Assembly: GCA_945872065.1 (NCBI GenBank)
Contig: CAMBYH010000001.1
Coordinates: forward strand, 109,246-173,245
Origin: Arsukibacterium tuosuense
Lineage (GTDB): Bacteria > Pseudomonadota > Gammaproteobacteria > Steroidobacterales > GCA-2729495
DNA: 64,000 nt
Direction of reading: 5' to 3'
Positions 17,651-27,852 of this stretch are shown here, piece by piece. Under the pieces are notes generated by a model, which did not search any database, was not told the DNA's origin, and saw only the letters and a program-made list of their open reading frames with translations. Position 1 is the stretch's first letter. Every line of letters begins with the position of its first letter. The position numbers and the translations under genes are program-made.

Positions 17651-20209
17651 TCACGCAGTTCGTTCGATGGTAACCCGCTCAAAGCACTCGATCTGGTCGC
17701 CCGGCTTCACGTCATCGTAGTTCTTCACGCCGATGCCGCATTCGGTGCCCGCGCGGACTTCACTCACGTCGTCCTTGAAGCGTCGGAGTGATTCCAGCTC
17801 TCCCTGGTAGATCACGGTGTTGTTGCGCAGCACCCGAATGGGGCTGTTGCGCTTCACGAAGCCATCGATAACCAGGCACCCGGCAATGTCGCCATACTTC
17901 GGTGAGCGGAAAACATCCCGCACCTCGGCAAGGCCAACGATCTGGTCCCGGATGATGGGAGCCAACATGCCGGTAACCGCCATCTTGACGTCGTCCAGAG
18001 CCTCGTAAATGACGCTGTAGTAGCGCACGTCAACGCCGGTTTCCTTGATGGCGTCGCGGCCGGCACCGTCTGCCCGGACGTTGAACGCAATGATTATTGC
18101 CTTCGAGGCGGCGGCCAGCGTGACATCGGACGCGCTGACACCACCCACACTGGAGCCGATGACCTTTACATTGACTTCTTCGTGAGCCAGCTTGCCCATC
18201 GCGTCCTTCAGAGCCTCGGCGCTGCCCTGCACATCAGCCTTGATGAGGATTTGCAGGGTCTTGGTCTGGGACGCCGCCAGCTGACTGAAAGCGTCCTCCA
18301 GCTTGGCTGACTGCTGCTGTGCCAGCTTGACGTCGCGCGTGCGACTGAGGCGGAACTGGGCCAGTTCGCGGGCCTTGCGTTCGTCCTCCAGCACGAGGGC
18401 ATCATCACCCGCATTCGGCGTACCGGAAAGACCCAACACGACGACGGGCTGCGAGGGCCCGGCTTCGGTGACGGCCACTCCGTGTTCGTTGGTCATGGCG
18501 CGGACTCGCCCATACTCGTGTCCTGCCAGCAGTGCATCACCCAGCCGCAGCCGGCCCCGGGTAACCAGCACTGTTGCGACAGCGCCCCTGCCCTTTTCCT
18601 GACTGGACTCGAGCACGACGCCGGAGGCTCGGCCGTCAGCTACGGCCTTCAACTCCAGCAGCTCGGCCTGCAGAAGGATGGATTCAAGAAGCTTGTCGAT
18701 ACCTTCGCCCGTGCGGGCGGACACGTTAACAAAGAGGCTCTCACCACCCCACTCCTCGGGCACAACGCCTTTGGCGCCCAACTCATTACGCACGCGATCG
18801 AGATCGGCATCGCCTTTGTCGATCTTGTTGACCGCAACAATGATGGGTACGTCCGCAGCCCGGGCATGCAGGATCGCTTCTTCGGTCTGGGGCATGACGC
18901 CATCGTCGGCAGCCACCACCAGTACGACGATGTCCGTAACCTGAGCACCGCGGGCCCGCATCGCCGTAAAGGCGGCGTGGCCTGGCGTATCGAGGAAGGT
19001 GATGACCCCCTTGGGAGTCTCTACATGGTAGGCCCCGATGTGCTGGGTAATTCCCCCAGCCTCGCCGGCGGCAATCTTGGTACGGCGAATGTAGTCCAGC
19101 AATGAGGTCTTGCCGTGATCGACATGACCCATGATGGTGACGACCGGTGAACGGGGCACAGCCTCGCCCGCATCGTCTTCAACGGTAATCAGCGTGTCCT
19201 CGAGATCGGAGTCGCGCACCAGCCTCGCCACATGGCCCAGCTCTTCCACGACCAGAATGGCCGTGTCCTGCTCGATGGCCTGGTTGATGGTGGCCATAAC
19301 CCCCATCTTCATGAGGGTCCTGATCACGTCGTTGGACTTCACAGCCATACGCTGCGCCAGCTCGCTGACCTTGATAGTTTCCGGGATCAGCACCTCGTGA
19401 ACCACCGGGGCCAGAGGCCTCTCGAACCCGTGCCGGGTTGAGTCAGACTGAACAGAGACCGAGCGCCGGCGCGTCTTCTTCTTTTTACGGCGACCGCTGA
19501 CGTCTGCGGCGACATGCAACTCCTGACGGCCCGCCAGGACAGGCTTCTCTTCCGGCGTATCGTCCTCGATGACGCTGACGAGATCTTCAACCACTGCCCG
19601 ACGGACGTCGCGCTTGCTCGCCGCCTCTTTCCGGGTTCGGGCCTCCGAGTCGCGCTTCCGGACCTCGTCCTGAAGCTGCGTCTGCTCGCCTTCCTTCGCC
19701 GCCTGCTGGGCAGCCCGGCGGGCATCCTCCTCCGCCTTGCGCAGGGCTTCAGCTTCGGCAAGTTCCTTCTCGCGCTTCTCACGGGCCACTTTCTCAATGG
19801 CTTCCCGCTCCGCCTGGTCCTTGTCGAGCTTGGACTGCTCGTCCTGGCGCTGCCGGTCAAGCTCATCCTGCTGGACCTTGTTCTCCTGCTCCAGCACATC
19901 GCGATTGACGTAAGTACGCTTGCGGCGCACCTCGACCGTGACGGTCTTGGCCCTGCCCTGGGCGCTGGCTACCTTGATCTCAGACTGGGAGCGCCGACTG
20001 AGGGTCACCTTCCGGGGCGACGCGGCCGCGCCACCCTCATCGTGCCCGTGGGTGCGGCGCAGGTGGGTAAGGAGCTCGCGTTTGGCGTCATCGCTGATGA
20101 CATCGTCGGCACCGCGCGCGCCGATGCCGGCCTCATCGAGCTGCGTCAGCAGCTTTTCGACCGGAATCTTCAGTACGTCTGCGAACTGGGCAATAGTCAC
20201 ATCCGACAT
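17651..20209 (-). CDS. infB: Translation initiation factor IF-2
   Basis: An 852-residue GTPase that places fMet-tRNA on the 30S subunit. The N-terminal IF2N domain ([18 protein letters not shown]) is followed by a charged Glu/Lys/Arg-rich helical linker. The G domain carries P-loop GHVDHGKT near residues 361-368, DTPGHAAF and NKID, followed by the beta-barrel and IF2-C domains. Length is normal. It works with RimP, NusA and RbfA from the same operon, and its tRNA partner gene (tRNA-fMet) is just upstream of the operon. Confidence 0.98.
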   Translation of the reverse strand: MSDVTIAQFADVLKIPVEKLLTQLDEAGIGARGADDVISDDAKRELLTHLRRTHGHDEGGAAASPRKVTLSRRSQSEIKVASAQGRAKTVTVEVRRKRTYVNRDVLEQENKVQQDELDRQRQDEQSKLDKDQAEREAIEKVAREKREKELAEAEALRKAEEDARRAAQQAAKEGEQTQLQDEVRKRDSEARTRKEAASKRDVRRAVVEDLVSVIEDDTPEEKPVLAGRQELHVAADVSGRRKKKKTRRRSVSVQSDSTRHGFERPLAPVVHEVLIPETIKVSELAQRMAVKSNDVIRTLMKMGVMATINQAIEQDTAILVVEELGHVARLVRDSDLEDTLITVEDDAGEAVPRSPVVTIMGHVDHGKTSLLDYIRRTKIAAGEAGGITQHIGAYHVETPKGVITFLDTPGHAAFTAMRARGAQVTDIVVLVVAADDGVMPQTEEAILHARAADVPIIVAVNKIDKGDADLDRVRNELGAKGVVPEEWGGESLFVNVSARTGEGIDKLLESILLQAELLELKAVADGRASGVVLESSQEKGRGAVATVLVTRGRLRLGDALLAGHEYGRVRAMTNEHGVAVTEAGPSQPVVVLGLSGTPNAGDDALVLEDERKARELAQFRLSRTRDVKLAQQQSAKLEDAFSQLAASQTKTLQILIKADVQGSAEALKDAMGKLAHEEVNVKVIGSSVGGVSASDVTLAAASKAIIIAFNVRADGAGRDAIKETGVDVRYYSVIYEALDDVKMAVTGMLAPIIRDQIVGLAEVRDVFRSPKYGDIAGCLVIDGFVKRNSPIRVLRNNTVIYQGELESLRRFKDDVSEVRAGTECGIGVKNYDDVKPGDQIECFERVTIERTA

Positions 20210-20243
20210 AGCGCTGCTCCGGGAGATGCCGAGGGGCGGGTGA

Positions 20244-21749
20244 TCAACCCGTCGCCTCTTGCTGGTCGAACCAATGGGCTCTCGCTGCCATGATCAGCTT
20301 GGCGGAGCGGTCGTTATCCAGGCCTTCGATGCCTTCGAGGTCGTCTATGGCCTGTTCGGCCAGATCATCCCGGGTGCGGATTCCTCTCGCCGCCAGCCGG
20401 CCCGCAAGATCCGGATCCATCCCTTCCAGCGCGAGAAGGTCTTCGGCGGGTGGTGCCTTGTCGACCTTTTCCTCACTCTGAATGGCCATGGTAATCAGGA
20501 CATCCCGGGCGCGATTGCGGAGCTCGTCGACCATACCCTGATCGAACTCCTCGATGCCGAGCAGTTCACTGGTCGGGACGTAGGCGACCTCTTCAATGCT
20601 GGAAAAACCCTCCTGCACAAGGATAAGCGCCACATCCTCGTCCACGTCGAGCTTCTGCATGAACAGCTCCAGAAGCGCGCGGGACTCCTTCTCGCTCTTT
20701 TCCTCTGCGGCAGCCTCGGTCATCACGTTGAGCTCCCAGCCGGTGAGCTCGCTCGCCAGGCGGATGTTCTGCCCGCCACGACCGATCGCCTGGGACAATT
20801 TGTCTTCCTGGACCGCCAGATCCATGCTGTGGCTCTCTTCGTCCACCACGATAGAACTGACTTCCGCAGGCGACATGGCATTGATCACGAACTGGGCAGG
20901 ACTCTCGTTCCAGAGAATGATGTCCACCCGCTCGCCGGCCAGTTCGTTGGAAACGGCCTGCACCCGGGAGCCGCGCATACCCACGCAGGCACCCACCGGA
21001 TCGATGCGCCGGTCATTGCTCTTGACGGCGATCTTGGCCCGCAGACCCGGATCGCGGGCCGCCGCCAGGATTTCAATGAGCCCCTGACCAACTTCCGGAA
21101 CCTCGATCTTGAATAACTCCAGCAGAAACTGGGATGACGTACGGGTCAGGAACAGCTGAGGGCCGCGGGGCTCGGAGCGCACCTCCCGCAGTAGTGCCTT
21201 GACGCGATCCTGAGGCCGTACCGGCTCCCGGGGCATCATGTTTTCGCGGGGTATGAAGCCCTCGGCATTCGCCCCAAGATCCACATAGATGCCGTTCCGG
21301 TCGACGCGCTTGACCACGCCCGACAGGAGCTGGCCAACCCGCCCCTGAAACTCCTCGATAACCTTCTTGCGCTCCGCTTCGCGGACCTTCTGCACGATGA
21401 CCTGCTTGGCGGTCTGGGCAGCAATACGGCCAAAATCCACGGAGGGAATCGGCTCCTCCACGTAGCCACCGGGCTCGGCCTTCGGATCCACGTCGGTGGC
21501 GTCAATCATGCGGAGTTCGCGATCGGGAGTCTCCAGCTCCGTCGAGTCGTCCGCAAAGACCTTCCAGCGCCGGAAGGTGTCGTAGTCACCGGTGGCGCGG
21601 TTGATGCTGACGCGCACGTCCACATCATCGCCATAACGCTTGCGCGCCGCGGATGCGAGCGCGGACTCCAGCGCATCAAAAATGATTTCCTGGTCGACGC
21701 CCTTCTCGTTGGAGACGGCCTCGGCCACCATCAGAATTTCTTTGTTCAT
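20244..21749 (-). CDS. nusA: Transcription termination/antitermination factor NusA
   Basis: A 501-residue RNA polymerase-binding factor controlling pausing, termination and antitermination. It has the N-terminal polymerase-binding domain ([18 protein letters not shown]), an S1 domain, two KH domains ([37 protein letters not shown]) and two acidic C-terminal repeats with helix-hairpin-helix character, as in E. coli. Because NusA acts at hairpins, the two terminator-like structures in the operon leader are natural places for feedback, although that is inference. Confidence 0.98.
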   Translation of the reverse strand: MNKEILMVAEAVSNEKGVDQEIIFDALESALASAARKRYGDDVDVRVSINRATGDYDTFRRWKVFADDSTELETPDRELRMIDATDVDPKAEPGGYVEEPIPSVDFGRIAAQTAKQVIVQKVREAERKKVIEEFQGRVGQLLSGVVKRVDRNGIYVDLGANAEGFIPRENMMPREPVRPQDRVKALLREVRSEPRGPQLFLTRTSSQFLLELFKIEVPEVGQGLIEILAAARDPGLRAKIAVKSNDRRIDPVGACVGMRGSRVQAVSNELAGERVDIILWNESPAQFVINAMSPAEVSSIVVDEESHSMDLAVQEDKLSQAIGRGGQNIRLASELTGWELNVMTEAAAEEKSEKESRALLELFMQKLDVDEDVALILVQEGFSSIEEVAYVPTSELLGIEEFDQGMVDELRNRARDVLITMAIQSEEKVDKAPPAEDLLALEGMDPDLAGRLAARGIRTRDDLAEQAIDDLEGIEGLDNDRSAKLIMAARAHWFDQQEATG

Positions 21750-21762
21750 AATTTGTCTACTC

Positions 21763-22269
21763 TCAGTACTCCGGGTTAAGCCGGATCACGTCCAGATCGT
21801 CCATCGACACCTTCAGGTCGGCATTCTCGACCCGAATCGTTACCAGCGTTCCATCCCGCCCGACCAGCGTCCCGACAAAGCGGCGGCGGCCGTCCACCAT
21901 CTGGCGGAAGCGGCCCTGCACCGACTGCCCTGCAAACCGGTCAAAGTGCGCCGGCTTGACCAGTCTCCGGTCCAGTCCCGGTGACGAAACCTCCAGATCG
22001 TAGTCCCGCTGGATCGGGTCTTCGGCGTCCAGCACGGCACTCACCTGCCGGCTGACCGCTTCGCAATCCTCAACTCGTATGCCGTCGCTGCGCGGGCCGT
22101 CGGCGGTCACTTCGCCAGCCGGCGGTTCCACCGCGCCCAGGCGGTCAATAAACAGCCTCAGGGTCCCCCGCCGGCCGCTGAAATTCAGCTCCAGATCGAC
22201 GAGTTCGTAACCCAGGGCTTCCACCCCGGGTTCCAGCAACTCGACCATCTGCGCCCGCGTCGTGCTCAT
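21763..22269 (-). CDS. rimP: Ribosome maturation factor RimP
   Basis: A 168-residue factor needed for assembly of the 30S subunit. Hallmarks are LLEPGVEALGYELVDLELNF, IRVEDCEAVSRQVSAVLD, YDLEVSSPGLDRRL and the C-terminal SH3-like domain ending VIRLNPEY. I place the start at the ATG at 22269 (MSTTRAQMVELLEP). An in-frame extension to 22473 runs through two terminator hairpins and has no family similarity, so it is rejected. It is the first gene of rimP-nusA-infB-rbfA-truB and starts 13 bases after an intrinsic terminator, so its expression must depend on readthrough. Confidence 0.96.
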   Translation of the reverse strand: MSTTRAQMVELLEPGVEALGYELVDLELNFSGRRGTLRLFIDRLGAVEPPAGEVTADGPRSDGIRVEDCEAVSRQVSAVLDAEDPIQRDYDLEVSSPGLDRRLVKPAHFDRFAGQSVQGRFRQMVDGRRRFVGTLVGRDGTLVTIRVENADLKVSMDDLDVIRLNPEY

Positions 22270-22281
22270 GCCAGTCCAAAA

Positions 22282-22304
22282 CAAAAAATGGGCCATCGGC
22301 CCAC
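22282..22304 (-). terminator. Second attenuator-type terminator, immediately before rimP
   Basis: Minus strand: GTGGGCC, loop GAT, GGCCCAT, then TTTTTTGTTTT. A 6 to 7 base-pair stem followed by a U-rich run only 13 bases before the rimP ATG. The 5' arm (22298-22304) is exactly complementary to a bulged segment (22371-22377) in the hairpin upstream. Confidence 0.8.
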
Positions 22305-22332
22305 TCTTGCTGCTCGCTCCCTGGCAACTCGT

Positions 22333-22388
22333 CGGGTGCTGACAGCTATCCCCAAGCCGGAACCGCTGTCGTGGGCCGCAAGCACCCG
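22333..22388 (-). promoter_or_regulatory. Bulged leader hairpin upstream of rimP, possible antiterminator element
   Basis: Outer stem 22381-22388 with 22333-22340 (8 perfect pairs, CGGGTGCT with AGCACCCG) stacks on inner stem 22365-22370 with 22341-22346 (6 pairs, GACAGC with GCTGTC). The apical loop has 18 bases, and a single 10-base bulge lies on the 5' side. The bulge includes GGCCCAC, complementary over 7 bases to the 5' arm of the following terminator. A rimP leader family is known from enterobacteria; homology was not tested. Confidence 0.65.
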
Positions 22389-22394
22389 TGCCGC

Positions 22395-22424
22395 AAAAAA
22401 AAATAGCCCCGTGCGGGGCCATTT
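22395..22424 (-). terminator. First attenuator-type terminator in the rimP leader
   Basis: Minus strand GCCCC, short loop, GGGGC stem (5 perfect G-C pairs) followed after two bases by nine T. It lies about 90 bases downstream of the predicted leader promoter. A GGGGCC segment upstream, near 22446-22452, could pair with its 5' arm. Confidence 0.75.
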
Positions 22425-22518
22425 CTAGCTGTAAGTCCGCTAGCGGGGGCCCCTCTTGGCAGTAAACCACCAACCCCAGTGCCCCAGACCGCTTCCGGAG
22501 CCGCTAATCACGAAACCT

Positions 22519-22547
22519 AGTGTAGCCGGGGCAGCGGGAGGCGGCAA
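22519..22547 (-). promoter_or_regulatory. Promoter of the rimP-nusA-infB operon leader
   Basis: TTGCCG (-35, 22542-22547) and TACACT (-10, 22519-22524) separated by exactly 17 bases on the minus strand. Transcription would start near 22512 and yield a leader of about 240 bases before rimP. It lies downstream of the tRNA-fMet terminator, so the operon has a start independent of the tRNA. Confidence 0.65.
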
Positions 22548-22636
22548 GGCAGGAACCAAAGATTAGGCCCGAGCCCCCGCTCAGGCGCTTGGGGTTTGGC
22601 TCCCGGGCGGCCGGGGAATGACCCGGGGGCCTCCAC

Positions 22637-22668
22637 AAAAAAAAGGGCCGCATCAAGCGGCCCCTTTT
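22637..22668 (-). terminator. Intrinsic terminator of tRNA-fMet
   Basis: A 7-base-pair G+C stem (22657-22663 with 22645-22651), 5-base loop, followed on the minus strand by eight T. It lies about 30 bases beyond the tRNA 3' end. Confidence 0.93.
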
Positions 22669-22696
22669 CTCTTCGCACCCTGAACCTTCAGGAAAA

Positions 22697-22773
<77 letters not shown>

Positions 22774-22788
22774 CCAGCGCGAGGCGGC

Positions 22789-22817
22789 ATAGTAGCCACT
22801 TGGCCCCCGTGTAGCAA
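22789..22817 (-). promoter_or_regulatory. Promoter of tRNA-fMet
   Basis: TTGCTA (-35, 22812-22817), 17-base spacer, TACTAT (-10, 22789-22794) on the minus strand, then a G+C-rich discriminator and the tRNA 15 bases later. This separates the tRNA from the nuo operon upstream. Confidence 0.7.
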
Positions 22818-22862
22818 CCACGCCACGGGGCAGTAACCCCGGGCCAACCCTCGGACCACGTT

Positions 22863-24311
22863 CTAAATGAGCGCTGCGGCCCGGGCGCAAAGCTCCAGCA
22901 GCCGGTCCGGCAGCAGGCCGATCAGCAGCAATAGCAACACATTCACGCTCAGCACCACCCGCACATCCAGGGGCACCCCGCCCGCGTGAGCCTGCCCGCC
23001 ATCGTCGAACAGCATCATCTTGATGACCCGCAGGTAGTAGTAGGCGCCGATTACGGAGGCCACCAGGGCCGCGACGGCCAGACCCACGTGGTTCGTTTCC
23101 AGCAGCGCCGACAGGATCCACCACTTGGCGTAGAAGCCGGCCAGGGGCGGCACGCCAATCATGCTGATCATCAGCAGCACCATCATCAGGGCGAACCAGG
23201 GGCTGCGCTGCCAGAGGCCCTTGATGTCCTCCAGCGTCTCCACCTCCTCGCCCCGACTGCTGAGCAGCACCAGGAAGCCGAAGCTGCCGCTCGCCATGAT
23301 CACGTAGACCAGCGTGTAGAACAGGGCCGCCTGGATGCCTTCCGGTGTGCCCGCGACGAAGCCCAGGAGAATGAAGCCCACATGAGCAATCGTCGAGTAG
23401 GCCAGCATGCGCTTCAGGTTGGCTTGGGCGATGGCCGCCACGTTACCCAGCACGAGGGACAGAACTGCCAGGGCCGCCAGCATGACCTGCCAGAGGTCCC
23501 CCAGCGCGGGCAGCCCCTCCACCAGAATCCGGATCGCCAGGGCCAGCGCCCCCAGCTTTGGCGCTGTACCCACGAACAGGGTTACCGCCGTGGGCGCACC
23601 CTGGTAGACGTCCGGCGCCCACATATGGAACGGCACCGCACCAAACTTGAAGGCGATGCCTGCCACCAGAAACGCCAGGCCCACCCACAGACTCAGGGAT
23701 GACGCCTGGGCAGTGCCGATCGTCGCCTGCAGGTCACCAATGTTCAGGCTGCCCGTAACGCCGTAGACCAGGGACATGCCGTAGAGCAGAGTCCCCGAAG
23801 CAATGGCGCCGAGGACGAAGTACTTCATGGCAGCCTCGGCCGCCAGCGGTGAGTCCCGGTTGAAGGCCACCATCGCGTAGAGGCTGAGGGACAGTAACTC
23901 GAGACCCAGGTAGCTCACGAGCAGGCTGTAGCTTGAAGCCAGTACCAGAATACCCAGCAGGGCAAACAGCCCCAGCACGTAAAACTCCCCAAGGTGCAGC
24001 CCCCGGGCCCGCAGGTACGGCCGGGAGTAGAGAAACACCGTAGCCACGGCCGCGACGGCAAACAGCTTCAGGACCCGACTAAGAGGATCGCTGATATAGG
24101 AGCCGCCGAAGGCGAGCGTGGTCTCCCCTCCTGCTCCCGCGCCCAGCAGGGACCAGGCGATCCCGGCCAGCAGAAAGATCGATAGCAGGTAGGTGACATC
24201 CCGATAACTGTCCTTGAGGAATATGTCGACGACCAGTACGAGACACAGGCCAACCGCCAGAATGATCTCCGGCCACGCCGTCAGCAGGTCCGTACTCAGG
24301 GCAGATGCCAT
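22863..24311 (-). CDS. nuoN: NADH-quinone oxidoreductase subunit N
   Basis: A 482-residue antiporter-like membrane subunit of complex I, one of three proton-pumping channels (N, M, L). About 14 hydrophobic helices are visible, with conserved charged residues in the helices; FHMWAPDVYQGAPTAVTLFV and KRMLAYSTIAHVGFILLGF are diagnostic. I use the ATG at 24311; a GTG at 24320 overlapping the nuoM stop (GTGA) is an alternative, while the longer extension to 24407 lacks family similarity. It is the last gene of the operon. Confidence 0.97.
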   Translation of the reverse strand: MASALSTDLLTAWPEIILAVGLCLVLVVDIFLKDSYRDVTYLLSIFLLAGIAWSLLGAGAGGETTLAFGGSYISDPLSRVLKLFAVAAVATVFLYSRPYLRARGLHLGEFYVLGLFALLGILVLASSYSLLVSYLGLELLSLSLYAMVAFNRDSPLAAEAAMKYFVLGAIASGTLLYGMSLVYGVTGSLNIGDLQATIGTAQASSLSLWVGLAFLVAGIAFKFGAVPFHMWAPDVYQGAPTAVTLFVGTAPKLGALALAIRILVEGLPALGDLWQVMLAALAVLSLVLGNVAAIAQANLKRMLAYSTIAHVGFILLGFVAGTPEGIQAALFYTLVYVIMASGSFGFLVLLSSRGEEVETLEDIKGLWQRSPWFALMMVLLMISMIGVPPLAGFYAKWWILSALLETNHVGLAVAALVASVIGAYYYLRVIKMMLFDDGGQAHAGGVPLDVRVVLSVNVLLLLLIGLLPDRLLELCARAAALI

Positions 24312-24316
24312 CGTGC

Positions 24317-25888
24317 TCACAGGGCACCCGCCAGTTTCGACTGGGTTATCTGCAGGGCAAGGTGGTCGACGCTGGCCGCCATGACGTCGGCAAGAGGCGC
24401 AGGCCACAAGCCGAGGCCGAGCACACCGGCAGCAACCAGCGCCAGGATCAGCAGTTCGCGGCCGGAGGCATCGCTCAGGCCAGCCACGCCCTCATTGGCC
24501 ACGGCGCCAAACACCACCCGCTTCACCATCCAGAGAGTGTAGGCCGCACCAAGGATCAGGGTAGTAGCCGCAAGGAAGGCATACCAGAAGCCCGCCTTGA
24601 ACACCGCGAGAATCACCAGGAACTCGCCGACAAAGCCCGACGTTCCCGGCAAACCCGCATTGGCGAGGGCGAACAGCACCATAAACGCCGCAAAGCGGGG
24701 CATGGTGTTGACGACGCCACCGTAGTCGGCAATCTGCCGGCTGTGCAGCCGGTCATAGAGCACCCCCACGCAAAGAAACAGGGCGCCGGAGATGAAGCCG
24801 TGGGAAATCATCTGGAACATGCCACCGGAGATTCCCATCGCAATACCCGCGGTCGTGCCGGTTCGCTCGAGGATCTGCCAGCCCACGAAGAATCCGAGGG
24901 TGACGAAGCCCATGTGCGCAATTGAGGAATAGGCAATCAGCTTCTTCATGTCCTTCTGCACCAGCGCGACCAGGCCGATATAGACCACCGCGACGAGGGA
25001 CAGGGAAATCATGAGCCAGGCCAGCTCACTGCTGGCATCCGGAGTAATCGGCAAACTGAAGCGGATGAAGCCGTAGCCGCCCATCTTGAGCAGAACAGCG
25101 GCCAGAATAACCGAGCCACCCGTGGGCGCCTCCACGTGGGCATCCGGCAGCCAGGTGTGCACCGGCCACATGGGCACCTTCACCGCAAAGGCGAACAGGA
25201 ACGCCAGGAAGATCAGTATCTGCTCCGTCAGCGTCAGCGGCAGATTCTGGAAGTCCAGAATACTGTAGCTGCCGGACTTGAGGTAAAGGTAGATCAGGGC
25301 CACCAGCATGAATACGGAGCCCAGGAAGGTATAAAGGAAGAACTTCATGGTCGCGTAGACCCGCCGCTCACCGCCCCAGACGCCGATGATGATGAACATC
25401 GGGATCAGCATGGCCTCCCAGAACACGTAGAAGAGCAACGCATCCAGGGCCGCGAACACGCCGATCATGAGGCCCTCCAGAATGAGGAATGCGGCGAAAT
25501 ACTGGGCCGTGCGCTTCTCGATAACCTGCCAGCCGGCCAGCACGACGATGGGGGTAAGAAAGGTGGTGAGCAGGATCAACGGCATGGAGAAACCGTCGAC
25601 TCCCAGGTAGTACTCCACATTGAAGGTGCGTATCCAGGGAAGACGTTCGACGAACTGCATGCTGGGGGTAGACGCGTCGAACTGGGTCCAGAGCGGCACA
25701 CTGAGAACAAAGGTGAGAACGGAGACGGCCAGGGCCAGCCAACGGTCGAGGCGCAGGTTGGCGCCCTTCTCACCAGGCCGAGTCTCGGCTCTGCCGAGGA
25801 GCAGCAGCAGGCCACCCAGGATGGGAAGCCAGACCAGAATACTCAGCGTACCAATGCCCAACGCGCCCTCGATCATCGAACTGCCCAT
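24317..25888 (-). CDS. nuoM: NADH-quinone oxidoreductase subunit M
   Basis: A 523-residue antiporter-like proton-pumping subunit of the complex I membrane arm. It contains about 14 transmembrane helices, the Lys-bearing VPMWPVHTWLPDAHVEAPT motif and LIAYSSIAHMGFVTLGFF. The ATG at 25888 follows the nuoL stop by 4 bases; ATG 25876 (MIEGAL) is an alternative. It sits between nuoL and nuoN in the canonical order. Confidence 0.97.
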   Translation of the reverse strand: MGSSMIEGALGIGTLSILVWLPILGGLLLLLGRAETRPGEKGANLRLDRWLALAVSVLTFVLSVPLWTQFDASTPSMQFVERLPWIRTFNVEYYLGVDGFSMPLILLTTFLTPIVVLAGWQVIEKRTAQYFAAFLILEGLMIGVFAALDALLFYVFWEAMLIPMFIIIGVWGGERRVYATMKFFLYTFLGSVFMLVALIYLYLKSGSYSILDFQNLPLTLTEQILIFLAFLFAFAVKVPMWPVHTWLPDAHVEAPTGGSVILAAVLLKMGGYGFIRFSLPITPDASSELAWLMISLSLVAVVYIGLVALVQKDMKKLIAYSSIAHMGFVTLGFFVGWQILERTGTTAGIAMGISGGMFQMISHGFISGALFLCVGVLYDRLHSRQIADYGGVVNTMPRFAAFMVLFALANAGLPGTSGFVGEFLVILAVFKAGFWYAFLAATTLILGAAYTLWMVKRVVFGAVANEGVAGLSDASGRELLILALVAAGVLGLGLWPAPLADVMAASVDHLALQITQSKLAGAL

Positions 25889-25892
25889 TAAC

Positions 25893-27848
25893 TCAGGCCC
25901 CCAGCAGGAGCCAGCCAACCATTACCGCCAGGCCGATGATCATGGCGAAGGCATAGTGATACAGGTATCCGCTTTGCAGCTGACGGCTGACCTGCGCAGC
26001 CCAGCCAACGAGCCTTGCGCTGCCATTGACCAGACCACCATCAATGACCAGAACGTCGCCCAGTTGCCAGAACAGGTTGCCAAGCCCCCTGCTCCCCCGG
26101 GCCAGCACCTTGTCGTTGAAGTCATCGAAGTAATACTTGTTCATTAACAGGGTGTGCAGCCATCGGAAGCGCAGCCGGACAGTTTCTGCCAGCCCCGGAT
26201 TGCGGAGGTACAGGTACCAGGCTGTCAGAGCTCCGGCCAAGGCCAGGTACGGTATCGGCGCAGAGAAGGCGTGGAGGATATAGGCCCAGGGGCCATGGAA
26301 CTCCCCGGCCAGCTCCCCAAGCACGTCGTTGCGTTCCAGAACCATGATGGCCGAGCCAAAGTAATCACCAAACACCACCGGTGCGATGGTGGGCCAGCCG
26401 ACGATCGCCGACGGGATTGCAAGGAGCACAAGAGGCAGGGTGATTACCCAGGGTGACTCATGCAGGTGCGCCTTGGTCTCGGCATCGAGGCGCTCCGGAC
26501 CATGGAACACGAGGAAGTACATGCGGAACGAGTACAGCGCCGTGACGAATACACCGATCAGCAGGCACCACCAGGCATAGGTGGCCCCTGCCCTGTCAGC
26601 ATGCCCGACGGCCTCGATCAGTGCGTCCTTCGAGAAGAAGCCCGAAAACCCGGGGAAGCCGATCAGGGACAGGGTTCCGATCAGGCAGGTCAGCCAGGTG
26701 ATTGGCAGGTACTTCCGCAATCCGCCCATCTTCCGGATGTCCTGCTCGTGGTGCATCGCGACGATGACCGAACCGGCAGCCAGGAACAACAGGGCCTTGA
26801 AGAAGGCATGGGTCATCAGATGAAACACGCCGACCGCATAGGCGGAGGCGCCGAGTGCTGCCGTCATGTAGCCAAGCTGCGACAGCGTTGAATAGGCCAC
26901 CACCCGTTTGATGTCATTCTGCACGACGCCGAGAAACCCGGTGAACAGCGCCGTGGTCGCGCCGATGACCAGCACCACCGACAGCGCCGTCTCGGAGTAC
27001 TCAAAGAGCGGCGACATGCGCGCCACCATGAACACGCCAGCCGTCACCATGGTCGCCGCGTGAATAAGAGCAGAGATCGGTGTCGGACCCTCCATGGAAT
27101 CTGGCAGCCAGACGTGCAGCGGCATCTGGGCCGACTTACCCATCGCACCCACAAACAGCAGCAGACAGGCCACCGTCATGACGGACCACGGCGCGCCCGA
27201 CCACAACTCGATTGTCTGGGTGCTCATTTCCGGCGCCCTGGCGAACACCGTGGCGTAATCGAGGCTGCCAGTGGCCATAAGGATCAGAGCAATGCCGAGC
27301 AGGAACCCGAAATCCCCCACTCGATTGACCAGGAAGGCCTTCAGGTTGGCCACGATGGCTGTCGGTCGCGTGTACCAGAAGCCAATCAGCAGATAGGACA
27401 CCAGGCCCACAGCCTCCCAGCCGAAGAACAGCTGGAGGAAGTTGTTCGCCATGACTAGCGTGAGCATGGCAAAGGTAAACAGCGAGATATAGCTGAAGAA
27501 GCGCTGGTAGCCCGGGTCGTCGTGCATGTAGCCGATCGTGTACACATGCACCATGAGGGACACCGACGTGACGACGACCATCATCAGCGCCGTCAGCCGA
27601 TCCACCAGAAAGCCAACATTCATCGTGACGCCGTCTACCACGGCCCAGGTGTAGACCGTGCCGTTAAAGGCTGCTGCACCCTCGAGCCACTGGTCCTTCA
27701 GGACCAGCAGAGAAAGACCAAAAGATGCGCCAACTCCCAGAATGGTAACCGTGTGCGCGCCGGCACGGCCGATCTGCCGGCCAAAGAGCCCGGCCACCAG
27801 AGCGGCGAACAAGGGGCACAGAACGATGGCGAGATAAATGCGTTCCAT
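25893..27848 (-). CDS. nuoL: NADH-quinone oxidoreductase subunit L
   Basis: A 651-residue antiporter-like subunit at the far end of the complex I membrane arm. It has the long C-terminal amphipathic transverse helix region and terminal helix in addition to 14 core helices. Diagnostic blocks are GWEAVGLVSYLLIGFWY, MPLHVWLPDSMEGPTPISALIHAATMV (in adjacent pieces) and KRVVAYSTLSQLGYM. Starts 4 bases after the nuoK stop. Confidence 0.97.
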   Translation of the reverse strand: MERIYLAIVLCPLFAALVAGLFGRQIGRAGAHTVTILGVGASFGLSLLVLKDQWLEGAAAFNGTVYTWAVVDGVTMNVGFLVDRLTALMMVVVTSVSLMVHVYTIGYMHDDPGYQRFFSYISLFTFAMLTLVMANNFLQLFFGWEAVGLVSYLLIGFWYTRPTAIVANLKAFLVNRVGDFGFLLGIALILMATGSLDYATVFARAPEMSTQTIELWSGAPWSVMTVACLLLFVGAMGKSAQMPLHVWLPDSMEGPTPISALIHAATMVTAGVFMVARMSPLFEYSETALSVVLVIGATTALFTGFLGVVQNDIKRVVAYSTLSQLGYMTAALGASAYAVGVFHLMTHAFFKALLFLAAGSVIVAMHHEQDIRKMGGLRKYLPITWLTCLIGTLSLIGFPGFSGFFSKDALIEAVGHADRAGATYAWWCLLIGVFVTALYSFRMYFLVFHGPERLDAETKAHLHESPWVITLPLVLLAIPSAIVGWPTIAPVVFGDYFGSAIMVLERNDVLGELAGEFHGPWAYILHAFSAPIPYLALAGALTAWYLYLRNPGLAETVRLRFRWLHTLLMNKYYFDDFNDKVLARGSRGLGNLFWQLGDVLVIDGGLVNGSARLVGWAAQVSRQLQSGYLYHYAFAMIIGLAVMVGWLLLGA

Positions 27849-27852
27849 CAGT

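Noticed and set aside
22270..22473. N-terminal extension of rimP
   Set aside because: The open frame crosses two terminator hairpins and a T9 run and lacks RimP similarity; the leader RNA explains the sequence better.
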